Positions 33,312 to 43,177 of a stretch of 64,000 nucleotides of DNA are shown here, piece by piece. The stretch is from NCBI GenBank assembly GCA_016794505.1, contig JAEUJZ010000037.1:62001-126000 (forward strand), written 5' to 3'. Position 1 is the first letter of the stretch. Every line of letters starts with the position of its first letter. The notes below the pieces were generated by a model. It had not been told where the DNA came from. It worked only from the letters and a program-made list of their open reading frames with translations, and searched no databases. Made by a program: the position numbers and the translations under genes. Origin of the DNA: Myxococcales bacterium (GTDB lineage: Bacteria > Myxococcota_A > Polyangia > Palsa-1104 > JAEUJZ01).

Positions 33312-34115
33312 ATGGGCACGGGTTCTTTGGGCAGCGGAGGAACGCCACCAGACGCAGGCGGCTCGCCTTCGTCGATCTCTCCTCGCTTGCGGGGGCTGCC
33401 GCTTTCGGGCAGCCAGGCGCTCAACGTGCCGCGGCAGCCTTTCTTGCTGCGGGCGCTGGCTGTGCTGTCGCTGTGCCTGGGCCTGTGGGGCGCGATGTCG
33501 GCGCTGACCGAGATCAATCGCTCGCTGCTCTTGGATCGCAGCGTCTATGTCGTGCGCGTCAAAGATCGCCAGCTTGTGCTGTTCGATCGCGCCAAGTCGC
33601 AGCCCAGTGCGCAGTCCCCCGTCCTACGCCCGCTCATCGAGCCCTTTCTGAAGCTGCCACGGCCCGAGGTCGAGCGCCTGTCTCTGCTGCTCGGCGACGC
33701 GCTGTACGATCGCCGTGGAGTGGCAGTGCCGCTGGGCATCTTGCAGTTGATCCTGTGCTGGCTGCTGCTGTCGGGATCGCTCGGCGCGCTGCGCCGGCAG
33801 CCAAGCGGCATCGCAACCTGGAGCTGGGCCTGCTGGGCCAATATCCCCTTTGCGCTGCTGAGCATGCTGGTGACCTTCGTCCACAGCCGCACGCTAATGG
33901 CGCGCCTCGGCCCCACGATCGCTGATGCGCTGGCCCAAGTCACCGGCCGCGGACGCGACGCCGAGCTCGCCACACTGTGGCAGCTCACTCGCCTGTTTGT
34001 CATGTCGCAGGCCTTTATGGAAGGCATGGGTGTGCTGTTCCTGGGCATGACCGCGCTGTACCTGGGACGCTTCCGCGTGCCCGATCGCGAACGCGACCGC
34101 GACCGGGATCGCTAG
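33312..34115 (+). CDS. Hypothetical membrane protein, 267 aa
   Basis: After a Gly/Ser/Pro-rich 45-residue head come three or four hydrophobic helices: LRALAVLSLCLGLWGAMSAL, then LGILQLILCWLLLSGSLGAL, then WACWANIPFALLSMLVTFV, and a last one around AFMEGMGVLFLGMTALYLG. A soluble loop of about 70 residues lies between the first and second. The tail is a charged run of Arg and Asp. The ATG at 33312 is preferred because upstream codons lack coding character. I recognise no family. It lies eight bases ahead of the RNA methyltransferase gene and is probably cotranscribed with it. Confidence 0.7.
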   Translation: MGTGSLGSGGTPPDAGGSPSSISPRLRGLPLSGSQALNVPRQPFLLRALAVLSLCLGLWGAMSALTEINRSLLLDRSVYVVRVKDRQLVLFDRAKSQPSAQSPVLRPLIEPFLKLPRPEVERLSLLLGDALYDRRGVAVPLGILQLILCWLLLSGSLGALRRQPSGIATWSWACWANIPFALLSMLVTFVHSRTLMARLGPTIADALAQVTGRGRDAELATLWQLTRLFVMSQAFMEGMGVLFLGMTALYLGRFRVPDRERDRDRDR

Positions 34116-34123
34116 CGGTTTGG

Positions 34124-35440
34124 ATGAACGAGCTTGGTGAAGCGGGCGCCGCGCTGCGCATGTTCGCCGTGGCTGCGCCAGGCCTGGAAGATCTGGTGCA
34201 GCGCGAGATATGCATGCTGCCCAGTCATCACCAAGCCGGCCGAGCGTCGCACGTACAAAGCGTGCCGGGCGGAGTCGAGTTTCGCGGCGATCTATCGACG
34301 CTGGCCCGCGCGAACCTGCACCTGCGCTGTGCCTCCCGCGTGCTGCTGCGCCTGACCGAGCTTCACGCGCGCGACTTTGTGACGCTGCAGCGCCGGCTGG
34401 CCGAGCTGTCCTGGGACGCCGTCCTGCCCAGCCATGCCCCCGTCGAGCTCGTCACACGAATCCACAGCGAGCGCTGTCGGCTGTACCACAGCGGCGCGAT
34501 CACGGACTGCATCGCAGAGGCTCTGACGCAGCGCGGACATCGCGTCCAAGCCGCACAGGCCGCGCCAGGGGACGACGATCCAGCCTCGGGCGCTGCCCTG
34601 TCCAGCGATGGTTCGCCCGCGACAGCCACCCGGCTGGGTCTGTGGCTGCGCGGTCAGCACGATCGCTTTACCGTCAGTCTGGACACGTCGGGCGCGCTGT
34701 TGCATCAGCGCGGATACCGTCAAGAAGAAGGCGCGGCACCGCTGCGCGAGACCTTGGCGGCGGCCATCGTGCAGCTCGCCGGCTTTGACGCAGGACCGCT
34801 GTGCGATCCGATGTGTGGCTCGGGCACGCTGGTCATCGAGGCAGCGCTCCTCGCTCTGCGTCGAGCCCCAGGCCTGCTACGCCGCTTTGCCTGCGCATCG
34901 TGGCCCTGTATGCCTGCCGCGCTGTGGGCCGAGTGCATTGAGCAGGCGCGGGCCCATGCGTGTTCTAAAGATCGACGGGCCGCTTCGCTACGCCTTTGGG
35001 CAAGCGATCACGACCCCCAGATCGTGGCCATCGCCCGCCGCAACGCCGAGCGCGCCGGAGTCGCCGATCTGATCGAGTTTTCCGTCGCTGATGTCGGCAA
35101 CCTGCGCTTGCCTTCCGCGCTGCCTTTTGCCGACCCGACGCGCCGCGAGGGCGGGCCGCCAGGTCTTGTGATCTGCAACCCGCCGTATGGTCGCCGTATT
35201 GCCGACCCCAACTTGGGTGGGCTGTATCGCAAGCTGGCGCGGCTGGTGCGCAGTGCGCCGGGCTGGCGCTTGGCGCTGCTTTCTGCGTCGCCCCAGCTTG
35301 CCCGCTTGGCGCTGCGGCATGGGACCGCGACGCGTCTGCACAGCGGCGGCCTGCCGGTTGCGCTCTATCTTGATCCGCGACGTCCTGTCGCGCCGCGCGA
35401 CCAAGCCACCGCGCCACACCACGACAGCCAAGACGCCTAA
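34124..35440 (+). CDS. THUMP-domain class I SAM-dependent RNA methyltransferase (RlmL-N-like)
   Basis: A 438-residue enzyme. The N-terminal part (about 10-165) matches the ferredoxin-like plus THUMP RNA-binding region of the RlmL/TrmN group (FAVAAPGLEDLVQREI ... HARDFVTLQRRLAEL). The catalytic domain carries the SAM-binding DPMCGSGTLVIEAALLAL and the guanine-N2 motif NPPYGRRI. By family knowledge these enzymes make m2G in 23S rRNA or tRNA. Unlike E. coli RlmL, it lacks the second methyltransferase domain RlmK. The ATG at 34124 gives a normal length; the frame further upstream overlaps the preceding gene. Its stop codon overlaps the stop of the convergent amidotransferase gene. Confidence 0.9.
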   Translation: MNELGEAGAALRMFAVAAPGLEDLVQREICMLPSHHQAGRASHVQSVPGGVEFRGDLSTLARANLHLRCASRVLLRLTELHARDFVTLQRRLAELSWDAVLPSHAPVELVTRIHSERCRLYHSGAITDCIAEALTQRGHRVQAAQAAPGDDDPASGAALSSDGSPATATRLGLWLRGQHDRFTVSLDTSGALLHQRGYRQEEGAAPLRETLAAAIVQLAGFDAGPLCDPMCGSGTLVIEAALLALRRAPGLLRRFACASWPCMPAALWAECIEQARAHACSKDRRAASLRLWASDHDPQIVAIARRNAERAGVADLIEFSVADVGNLRLPSALPFADPTRREGGPPGLVICNPPYGRRIADPNLGGLYRKLARLVRSAPGWRLALLSASPQLARLALRHGTATRLHSGGLPVALYLDPRRPVAPRDQATAPHHDSQDA

Positions 35441-36294
35441 AACGACTGCGTGCGCACCGACAGATCGGACGAGACGATGAGTGCCTGATCGCTCAAAAGC
35501 TCGTTAAGTCCGGCGCTATTGGCCGCGTCCGCCGAGAGCCGCGGCTGGGATGTCGCAATGAAGCCGCGATAGCTCTCGTGGCGCACTTCGCCTTCGCTCA
35601 CGCCGTGTAGCACGCGGAAATACATCGGCGAAGGCCCGCGCCGCGCGACGATCAACCAGTCGCCGTTGGTCAGTGCCACTTGCTGGCTAGCGCCACTTTT
35701 CGATGCGGGAACCACGGCCGCCAGCACGGCTAGCGCCACCTCGCTGGGAAGCTGCGGCATCGACAAATAGTCAGGGTCCGCCTCGTCCAGACGCGCGCAG
35801 AAGCGATGCAAAAGAAGCTCTCCAGGTCCGCCATCGCGCAGGTTGCGCTGCAGGTACTCGGGGATCTCGGCCGCGGCATGCTCGGCAACATCGGTGACTA
35901 CGCTGCCGGCCGGAAGAGCCAGCATCGTCGAGCCCGTCCCCGGCTGACTCTGCAGGCTAAGCAGCAAGCGGCCATAGCGATGCGGTGAGGCCTGCTGCGG
36001 ACTCGCGTCGGCGGCGGCATCGCTGCCCTGGCCCAGCGCAACTTCGCAGCGCAGCGAGCGCAGCGCGAAGTATCCCTGCGCCGGCAGCGCAGAAAAGCGC
36101 TGCACATGCGCCTCGCCTCCGACGTAATAGCCCAGGCCCCAGCGCGTCTTCTGCCCAGAAAACGACGGCTCAGAGCTGCCATCCGAAAGCAGCTCTTCGT
36201 CGGAAACTTCGGGAAACAAGACCGAGCGCAGGCCATGCACCGCCAGGCGCAGCCGCTCGGGTTCGTTCCCGCGATAGGCAAGAAAGCGACTCAT
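35437..36294 (-). CDS. Class II glutamine amidotransferase-like protein lacking Cys2
   Basis: A 285-residue protein with the YafJ/EgtC-like glutaminase fold: it opens MSRFLAYRGNE, has WGLGYYVGGEAHVQRF in place of the usual DGWGIGWY element, and continues to the C-terminal beta-sandwich. In active members the second residue is the catalytic Cys exposed by Met removal (MCRxLxY). Here it is Ser. The ATG at 36294 follows a perfect GGGAGG site, so the Ser2 start looks genuine. The enzyme is therefore probably not a glutaminase, though Ser could act as a weak nucleophile. It shares three bases of stop codon overlap with the methyltransferase gene. Its function is unknown. Confidence 0.8.
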   Translation of the reverse strand: MSRFLAYRGNEPERLRLAVHGLRSVLFPEVSDEELLSDGSSEPSFSGQKTRWGLGYYVGGEAHVQRFSALPAQGYFALRSLRCEVALGQGSDAAADASPQQASPHRYGRLLLSLQSQPGTGSTMLALPAGSVVTDVAEHAAAEIPEYLQRNLRDGGPGELLLHRFCARLDEADPDYLSMPQLPSEVALAVLAAVVPASKSGASQQVALTNGDWLIVARRGPSPMYFRVLHGVSEGEVRHESYRGFIATSQPRLSADAANSAGLNELLSDQALIVSSDLSVRTQSF

Positions 36295-36460
36295 GCCGAC
36301 CTCCCGCGCTGCGGCCGGGAAGCCTGAACATGGGGTGTAGAAGGCACAGCAAGCCAAGAGCGCATCGCGGCGATTATATCAACCACGACGGCACTTTTGG
36401 GACGGCTGTTTTGGTGGTGAGACCTGCGCTGTCGCGACGACCGCGCAGTGGGCCGCGCTG

Positions 36461-37366
36461 CTAGCGAAGGACGGACTTGAGGGTGTTGCCGAGCTCGTTC
36501 GGGGTGGCAGCGACGGAGATGCCGGCGTCGTTGAGCGCCGTGATCTTGTCTTTGGCCGTGCCCTTGCCGCCTGCGATGATGGCGCCCGCATGACCCATGC
36601 GACGGCCCGGCGGAGCGGTCTGACCGGCGATGAACGCCGCGACCGGCTTCTTCATCTTGGCCTTGACGTAGGCGGCGGCGGACTCTTCCGACGAGCCACC
36701 GATCTCGCCGATCATCAGCACAGCGCGCGTACCGGGATCGGCCTCGAACATCTCAAGCACGTCGATGAAGTCCATGCCTTTGACCGGGTCGCCACCAATG
36801 CCGACGCAGGTCGACTGCCCGATGCCAAGCGCTGTCAGCTGATGCACTGCTTCGTACGTCAGCGTGCCCGAGCGCGAGACGACGCCAATGTCACCGGTCT
36901 TGTGGATGTAACCGGGCATGATGCCGATCTTGCACTCGCCAGGCGTGATGACGCCGGGGCAGTTGGGGCCGACCAAGCGCGTGCGCTTGCCGCCTTGCGG
37001 CTGTGCGTCAAGGACGCGACGCACGCGCACCATATCGAGCACTGGAATGCCCTCGGTGATGGCGACGACCAGCTCAAGGCCGGCGGCGATGGCTTCCAAG
37101 ATGCTGTCCGCAGCGACGGGCGGTGGCACATAGATCACCGTGGCGTTGGCCCCCGTCTGCTTCACTGCTTCGGAAACGGTATCGAACACCGGAACGCCCG
37201 AGCCAGCCGCGCCGGGGATCTTGGCGAACTGTCCGCCCTTGCCCGGTGTGACGCCTGCGACGACGTTGGTGCCATACTCGATGGCTTTTTCGGTATGAAA
37301 GGCGCCGGTCTTGCCGGTGATGCCCTGGACGATCAAGCGCGTGTTCTTGTTGACCAGAATGGACAT
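36461..37366 (-). CDS. sucD: Succinyl-CoA synthetase alpha subunit (ADP-forming)
   Basis: A 301-residue subunit of the TCA enzyme that makes ATP from succinyl-CoA. The N-terminal CoA-binding domain starts [20 protein letters not shown]. The phosphohistidine is in [14 protein letters not shown], and [10 protein letters not shown] is the conserved turn. The ATG at 37366 has an AAGGAGG site; codons upstream are spurious. It directly follows sucC (19 bases) in the same order as in E. coli. The length is typical (289-300). Confidence 0.98.
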   Translation of the reverse strand: MSILVNKNTRLIVQGITGKTGAFHTEKAIEYGTNVVAGVTPGKGGQFAKIPGAAGSGVPVFDTVSEAVKQTGANATVIYVPPPVAADSILEAIAAGLELVVAITEGIPVLDMVRVRRVLDAQPQGGKRTRLVGPNCPGVITPGECKIGIMPGYIHKTGDIGVVSRSGTLTYEAVHQLTALGIGQSTCVGIGGDPVKGMDFIDVLEMFEADPGTRAVLMIGEIGGSSEESAAAYVKAKMKKPVAAFIAGQTAPPGRRMGHAGAIIAGGKGTAKDKITALNDAGISVAATPNELGNTLKSVLR

Positions 37367-37385
37367 GGCGATGCCTCCTTGACCG

Positions 37386-38603
<1,218 letters not shown>

Positions 38604-38615
38604 GGATCGCCTCGA

Positions 38616-39569
38616 CTACAGCTTGGCGCCCGCGTCGACCAGCTCGCGCACGGCGGCGACGCTCTTGTTCAGCATGGCCTTTTCGTCGTCGGTCAGCGTG
38701 ATCTCGACGACCTTTTCGATACCGCCCTTGCCGATGACCGTTGGCACGCCGATGTACAGATCGCTGATGCCGAACTCGCCGTTGCAGTAGGCAGCGGCAG
38801 GCAGCAGGCGCTTCTGATCCTTCAGGTACGACGCGGCCATGGCAACCGCCGCGGTGGCCGGCGCGTAGTACGCCGAGGTGCCCATGAGCTTGACGATCTC
38901 GCCTCCACCGTTGGCCGTGCGGCTGACGATGGCGGCCAGTCGATCGGCGGCGATGAACGACTTGATCGGCACGCCGTTCACGGTGCAGTACGAGGTCACC
39001 GGCACCATGGTGTCGCCGTGGCCACCGAGGACCATGGCGCGCACGTCCTTGACCGATACGCCCAGCTCTTGCGCCAGGAACAGCTGCATGCGCGCCGAGT
39101 CGAGGACGCCGGCCATGCCGCAGACCATGTTCTTGGCGAAGCCGCCGACCTTGGCGCACTCATACACCATGGCATCAAGCGGGTTCGAGATGACGATGAC
39201 GAACGCGCCCGGACAGTTGTCCTTTAGGTTGGCGGCGACGCTGCGCATGATCTTCAGGTTGATCGACAACAGATCATCGCGCGACATGCCCGGCTTGCGC
39301 GGCACACCGGCCGTGATGACGACGACGTCCGATCCCGCCGTGTCCTTGTAGTTGGCAGTGCCCGTGATGCGGCAGTCATAGCCCAGGATCGTGCCGTTCT
39401 GTTCCAGGTCGAGCGCCTTGCCCTTGCACAGGCCTTCCTTCTCGGGAATGTCGAGAAGAACGACATCGGCCAGCTCGGTCCGAGCGATCAGCGAAGCGAG
39501 CTCGCCACCGATGTTGCCGGCGCCAATGATCGAGATCTTCTTACGGCCCTGGGAATGCGTGTGGGTCAT
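38616..39569 (-). CDS. mdh: Malate dehydrogenase (LDH-like type)
   Basis: A 317-residue NAD-dependent enzyme. The Rossmann motif GAGNIGG near residue 15, the substrate Arg in PRKPGMSRDDLL and the catalytic His in VLGGHGDTMVP show the LDH-like MDH subfamily; the PRKPGM sequence, with Met where LDH has Gln, indicates malate rather than lactate specificity. The ATG at 39569 follows an AAAGGAGC site. It is the first gene of an mdh-sucC-sucD operon. The Asp in VLLDIPEKEG indicates preference for NAD+. Confidence 0.97.
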   Translation of the reverse strand: MTHTHSQGRKKISIIGAGNIGGELASLIARTELADVVLLDIPEKEGLCKGKALDLEQNGTILGYDCRITGTANYKDTAGSDVVVITAGVPRKPGMSRDDLLSINLKIMRSVAANLKDNCPGAFVIVISNPLDAMVYECAKVGGFAKNMVCGMAGVLDSARMQLFLAQELGVSVKDVRAMVLGGHGDTMVPVTSYCTVNGVPIKSFIAADRLAAIVSRTANGGGEIVKLMGTSAYYAPATAAVAMAASYLKDQKRLLPAAAYCNGEFGISDLYIGVPTVIGKGGIEKVVEITLTDDEKAMLNKSVAAVRELVDAGAKL

Positions 39570-39832
39570 ACCGCAGCTCCTTTTTTTCCGCGTTCGAATG
39601 CGTGGTTGAGTCTGTGCTGTGACGGTGCTGTCGCCGTCGCAGACGAGTTGGGCGAGGAGTCTACTCTTGCCGCGAGGCAAAAACTAGAGCCCTCTGAGAG
39701 GGGAAATCGCGGTGCGCAATAGCTGAAGCGCCACGCGCAGATGCCGGATTGGTCGGGTGAGTAATGAGCCCGCAGGAATGGCTGCCGCGCGCTGACTCCG
39801 TCCCCCGCCGCGGCCACGTTTACTTCTGCGGC

Positions 39833-40762
39833 TTAGCTTTCGGGCTTGTTGCGGCTGCGATTCAAGCTGGCCAGCGCTGCTTCGCCGAGCTCGCGACTGC
39901 GGCGCGTCGCGGCTTCAACGGCGTTCATCAGCGTCGTGCGCAGACCACCGGCTTCCAGCGTGTGCAGGCCAGCGATGGCCGTGCCACCCGGCGAGGTCAC
40001 CATGTCCTTAAGCTGACCCGGATGATCGCCCGTCTCGATGAGGAGCTTGGCCGAGCCAAGCACGGTATGCGCAGCCAGCGCGACGGCGTTGTAGCGCGAC
40101 AGCCCCACTTTCACGCCGGCATCGGACAGCGCCTCGATGATCAGGAACATGTACGCCGGGCCGCTGCCCGAAAGCCCGGTCACTGCGTCTAGCTGTTCTT
40201 CGTCGAGGACTACGGTCATCCCAACCGAGCGGAAGATCTGCTCGGTGACTTTCAGGTCCTCGCTGGTGGCATGCTGGTTGGCCGCGATGGCGGTGGCTCC
40301 GGCGCCGACTAGGGCGGGGGTATTGGGCATGGTGCGCACGACGCGAATGCCGGTCGGCAAGCGCGCTTCAATCACCGCGATGGGCACGCCAGCCGCCACG
40401 CTGATCACCAGGGCGCGTGGCTTCAAGTGCGGCGCGATCTCGTCGAGAACGCTGGGCAAGATCTGCGGCTTCACCGATAGGATGATGATGCTCGCGTGGC
40501 GGACGACGTCGACGTTGTACTTGGTGACGTGAATGCCGTAGCGGCTCTTGATCTGCTCCATGCGGCTGGCGCGTGGCTCAGACCCCCAGATCTGCTCGGG
40601 CTTGACCGCGCCCGATCGCAGAAGGCCACGAATCAGCGCCTCGGCCATGTTGCCCGTGCCCAGAAAGCCAATCGTGCCCGTCAGTGTGGGCTGGGTCGCT
40701 GCGGTCTCACCAGCCGCTGCGGAGCCCGCAGGCAGCGTCGATCCCAATTCGGTCGTGCTCAT
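39833..40762 (-). CDS. proC: Pyrroline-5-carboxylate reductase
   Basis: A 309-residue enzyme for the last step of proline synthesis. The dinucleotide-binding GFLGTGNMAEALIRG lies about 32 residues in, after an N-terminal extension of Thr/Ala/Gly. The active-site region SGSGPAYMFLIIEALSDAG and the C-terminal KDMVTSPGGTAIAGLHTLE are diagnostic. E. coli ProC has 269 residues; the excess here is the N-terminal extension and a charged tail. The ATG at 40762 is taken because MSTTELGS precedes the fold with no better start. It lies 160 bases downstream of the oxidase genes on the same strand. Confidence 0.95.
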   Translation of the reverse strand: MSTTELGSTLPAGSAAAGETAATQPTLTGTIGFLGTGNMAEALIRGLLRSGAVKPEQIWGSEPRASRMEQIKSRYGIHVTKYNVDVVRHASIIILSVKPQILPSVLDEIAPHLKPRALVISVAAGVPIAVIEARLPTGIRVVRTMPNTPALVGAGATAIAANQHATSEDLKVTEQIFRSVGMTVVLDEEQLDAVTGLSGSGPAYMFLIIEALSDAGVKVGLSRYNAVALAAHTVLGSAKLLIETGDHPGQLKDMVTSPGGTAIAGLHTLEAGGLRTTLMNAVEAATRRSRELGEAALASLNRSRNKPES

Positions 40763-40921
40763 TGCAGCCCATCGTATCGCGCTTGCCGCTCGCGGAAAAC
40801 GACGATTGCCGCAGGACACATCGGAAGCACGAACCAGAAGCACCCAGCGGACAAAAAAGTGCAGACCTTGGAGCCGACGCGACCTGCTTTGGCCGCAGGG
40901 CAAGCGCTGCGCTCAATCCGG

Positions 40922-41212
40922 CTAGTGTGGCTTGGGCGAGTCGGGCGGTGCGTCGCCCTGGTTCTCGCGAGCGCTGCGCTGCGCCTGACGCCACAGGAAA
41001 TAAACGATGCCCGCCATCATGCACAGCGGCAGAAACGTCATCAGAATCGCCGTCCACAGAAACGCCAAGCGGCTTGCCTCGCGGGCGACGAAGCAGACGG
41101 GGCAGGCCAGCACCACGCTGGGCCACAGCCAGCACAGCGCGGCGAGCCCACGCAGCAAGCTCCTGCGACGCGAAACAGGAAGCAGAGCAACAGGCGGCGG
41201 GATCGACGACAT
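40922..41212 (-). CDS. Small membrane protein with CPVC motif, oxidase-cluster associated
   Basis: A 96-residue protein. The signal-like helix (LLRGLAALCWLWPSVVLA) is followed by CPVCFVAREASRL, with one CxxC pair directly after the predicted cleavage or membrane exit. A second membrane helix (LWTAILMTFLPLCMMAGIVYFLW) leads to a charged Asp/Pro-rich tail. Small proteins with ACPVCF after a signal helix occur next to cytochrome oxidase genes in several bacterial groups. Copper handling is a natural guess but unproven. It begins 16 bases after the subunit III stop and is the last gene of the oxidase cluster. Confidence 0.7.
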   Translation of the reverse strand: MSSIPPPVALLPVSRRRSLLRGLAALCWLWPSVVLACPVCFVAREASRLAFLWTAILMTFLPLCMMAGIVYFLWRQAQRSARENQGDAPPDSPKPH

Positions 41213-41228
41213 CTACAGGCTCCGCGGG

Positions 41229-41876
41229 TTACAGATAGATTTGGTAGTAAAGAAACGGCCAGATACCGACGACAAAAAACCAAAACACGCTGACTGCAGC
41301 CAAGGTGTCGCTGCGCAGGCTCTGCGCTCGCAGGCGCAAGAACGCCCAGCCAAGCGCGAGCAGTGCCGACAGTGCATGCAAGCCGTGGCAGCCGACGATG
41401 ATGTAAAAAAAGCTGCCGTGGATGCTGGAGTGCAGGGTCAGGCCCTCATGCAGAAGCGCGATCCACTCACGACCTTGGCCGATCAAAAAAGCGGCACCTA
41501 GCGCGATAGCCAGCCCGAGGCGCAGCGAGACGCTGCCTGCCTGCACTCCACGCTGGCGTTCGCGTAGCGAGCGCCACGCCACAAACAGCGCCACGGCCGA
41601 CAGCAAGAGCGCCACGGTGTTCAGCGCCGTTGCGGCCACCGGCAAGCGCGGCTGATTGGGCGGTGGCCAGCCACCGGGGCCGATGCTGGCGCGCGTAATC
41701 AGAAACGCGCTGACCAGTCCGGTGAAGAACATGATCTCCGTAAACACGAAGATCAGCATGGCCAGCACCCCGGACGGGATCAGCGGGCGTCGCCGCGGCA
41801 CGGCACTGCTGGTGGAAGCGCCATCGACCGAGCCACCACTGACTGTGGCCAAAGCGGGCGTCATCTCCGAAGTCAT
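41229..41876 (-). CDS. ctaE: Cytochrome c oxidase subunit III (second copy)
   Basis: A 215-residue five-helix subunit III. It has a 30-residue polar head, then PSGVLAMLIFVFTEIMFFTGLVSAFLITRA (the conserved SEIMFF-like first helix), GREWIALLHEGLTLHSSIHGSFFYIIVGCHGLHAL (the W-EW and HGSFF..I.G.H..H motif) and a C-terminal helix VSVFWFFVVGIWPFLYYQIYL. It is 16 bases ahead of the CPVC protein and 17 bases after the COX4-cytochrome c gene. The second subunit III in the cluster has a divergent sequence, so both are probably kept for a reason. The residues for heme or copper are not in this subunit. Confidence 0.88.
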   Translation of the reverse strand: MTSEMTPALATVSGGSVDGASTSSAVPRRRPLIPSGVLAMLIFVFTEIMFFTGLVSAFLITRASIGPGGWPPPNQPRLPVAATALNTVALLLSAVALFVAWRSLRERQRGVQAGSVSLRLGLAIALGAAFLIGQGREWIALLHEGLTLHSSIHGSFFYIIVGCHGLHALSALLALGWAFLRLRAQSLRSDTLAAVSVFWFFVVGIWPFLYYQIYL

Positions 41877-41893
41877 GGTCGCTGCGCTCGCGC

Positions 41894-42583
41894 TTACTTC
41901 TTGAAGGTCATCAGGTAGTCGGCCAGCGCGCTGATCTCTTGCGCGTTGAAGCGAGCCCCGAACGGTGCCATCAAAGGTGACTTGCCGACGGCCGGTCCAC
42001 CCTCGCGAATGACCTTTTCGACATGCGCCTTGTCACGCGTCTGCCAGAAGGCCGGGTCCGCGAAGTTGGCCGGCTTGGGGGTCATCGACAGAGCCGCGAC
42101 GCCATTGCCCTCCCCCTTTTCGCCGTGACACATCGCGCAGACGCTCTTGTAGTTGTCGGCAGCGCTGCTCGCTTGCGGGGTCGCTGGCTCAGCCGGCTTT
42201 TTCTCGGCTACACCGCTGGCCTTGGCCAGAGCGCGTTCGATCTCTGCCTTCGCCGCGATGTTTTCCCAGTTGCGTCCCGAGTGACGCATGACGTCGGGTG
42301 CGACGCCGCCAAACAGCAGCAGCATGAACGCCAGCATCGTGAGCAACAGATAGACCACGAAGCGCCGCTCAATATTGAGGTGCATGAAGTTCTTGGCCAC
42401 CAAGTACGCCTTGACGACGGCGATACCGAAGGCCGTGATGATCGTGACCGCCTGGATGCCCAGCATCGGACCGCAGACGCTGACTACGAGAAGAACAACC
42501 AGGATGCCCCAGACCTTGATGTAGTTGGGGTGCGCGTGCTCGCCGTGATCGGCGTGTGCCGCTGTATTTTCGTGAGTCGTCAT
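41894..42583 (-). CDS. COX4-type subunit fused to a C-terminal cytochrome c
   Basis: A 229-residue fusion. The first part, with a His-rich N terminus (HENTAAHADHGEHAHPNYIKVW), is a three-helix cytochrome oxidase subunit IV (COX4_pro type, VTIITAFGIAVVKAYLVAKNFMHL). A linker of Ala/Glu/Pro joins it to a cytochrome c domain with heme site CAMCH (149-153), GEGNGVAALSM and the axial Met near MAPFG. The cytochrome domain lies on the outer face of the membrane, where it could pass electrons to CuA of subunit II. In many oxidases this domain is fused to subunit II instead. The ATG at 42583 is preferred over TTG 42595. Confidence 0.85.
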   Translation of the reverse strand: MTTHENTAAHADHGEHAHPNYIKVWGILVVLLVVSVCGPMLGIQAVTIITAFGIAVVKAYLVAKNFMHLNIERRFVVYLLLTMLAFMLLLFGGVAPDVMRHSGRNWENIAAKAEIERALAKASGVAEKKPAEPATPQASSAADNYKSVCAMCHGEKGEGNGVAALSMTPKPANFADPAFWQTRDKAHVEKVIREGGPAVGKSPLMAPFGARFNAQEISALADYLMTFKK

Positions 42584-42596
42584 GAGTTCCCCCAAC

Positions 42597-43169
42597 CTAT
42601 TTCGCGATGTACAAGAGCGGGAACAGGAAGATCCAGACGATGTCGACGAAGTGCCAGTAGATGCCGATTAGCTCGACTCGCTGGAGCTCGCGACCCTTGG
42701 ACGCATCGCGCGACACGATGAGCATGATGATCATGCCGGCGATGACGTGCAGCGCATGCAGACCCGCTGCCGTGTAATAAAAAGACCAGAACCCGTTGGT
42801 CGATAGCACAAAGCCCTGGCGGATCTCATGCGACCACTCCAAGGCCTTGACGCCCAAGAAGGTCGCGCCGCCCAAGCAGGTCAAGCGCAGAAGCAGTGCG
42901 GCCTTCTTGCCGTCGCCGCGTTCGGCTGCTTGGTGCGCGAGAACAGCAGACAAGCTAGAGCTCAGCAGCACCAGCGTGTTGAATGCACCCGCCCAGGTGT
43001 TGGTGTGCGACGCGTAGCCGCCCCACTCGGGGTGCCCTAGGCGATGCATGATGTATGAGACCAACAGGCCGCCGAAGATAACGATTTCGGAGGCAATCAC
43101 CCACCAGACGGCCAGTCGGCCCGTCGGCAGGCCCGCCATGCTGCGGGTGGTGGCAATCGGCTTCTGCAT
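42597..43169 (-). CDS. ctaE: Cytochrome c oxidase subunit III
   Basis: A 190-residue five-helix subunit. The conserved elements are AVWWVIASEIVIFGGLLVSYIM (the SE..FF-like first helix), ALEWSHEIRQGFVLSTNGFWSFYYTAAGLHALHV (the W-EW and F....G.H..H motif) and the final HFVDIVWIFLFPLLYI, which is the standard subunit III ending. It lies eight bases downstream of ctaD. It supports proton uptake and stability of subunit I and carries no cofactor. Confidence 0.92.
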   Translation of the reverse strand: MQKPIATTRSMAGLPTGRLAVWWVIASEIVIFGGLLVSYIMHRLGHPEWGGYASHTNTWAGAFNTLVLLSSSLSAVLAHQAAERGDGKKAALLLRLTCLGGATFLGVKALEWSHEIRQGFVLSTNGFWSFYYTAAGLHALHVIAGMIIMLIVSRDASKGRELQRVELIGIYWHFVDIVWIFLFPLLYIAK

Positions 43170-43177
43170 CGGTTTCC

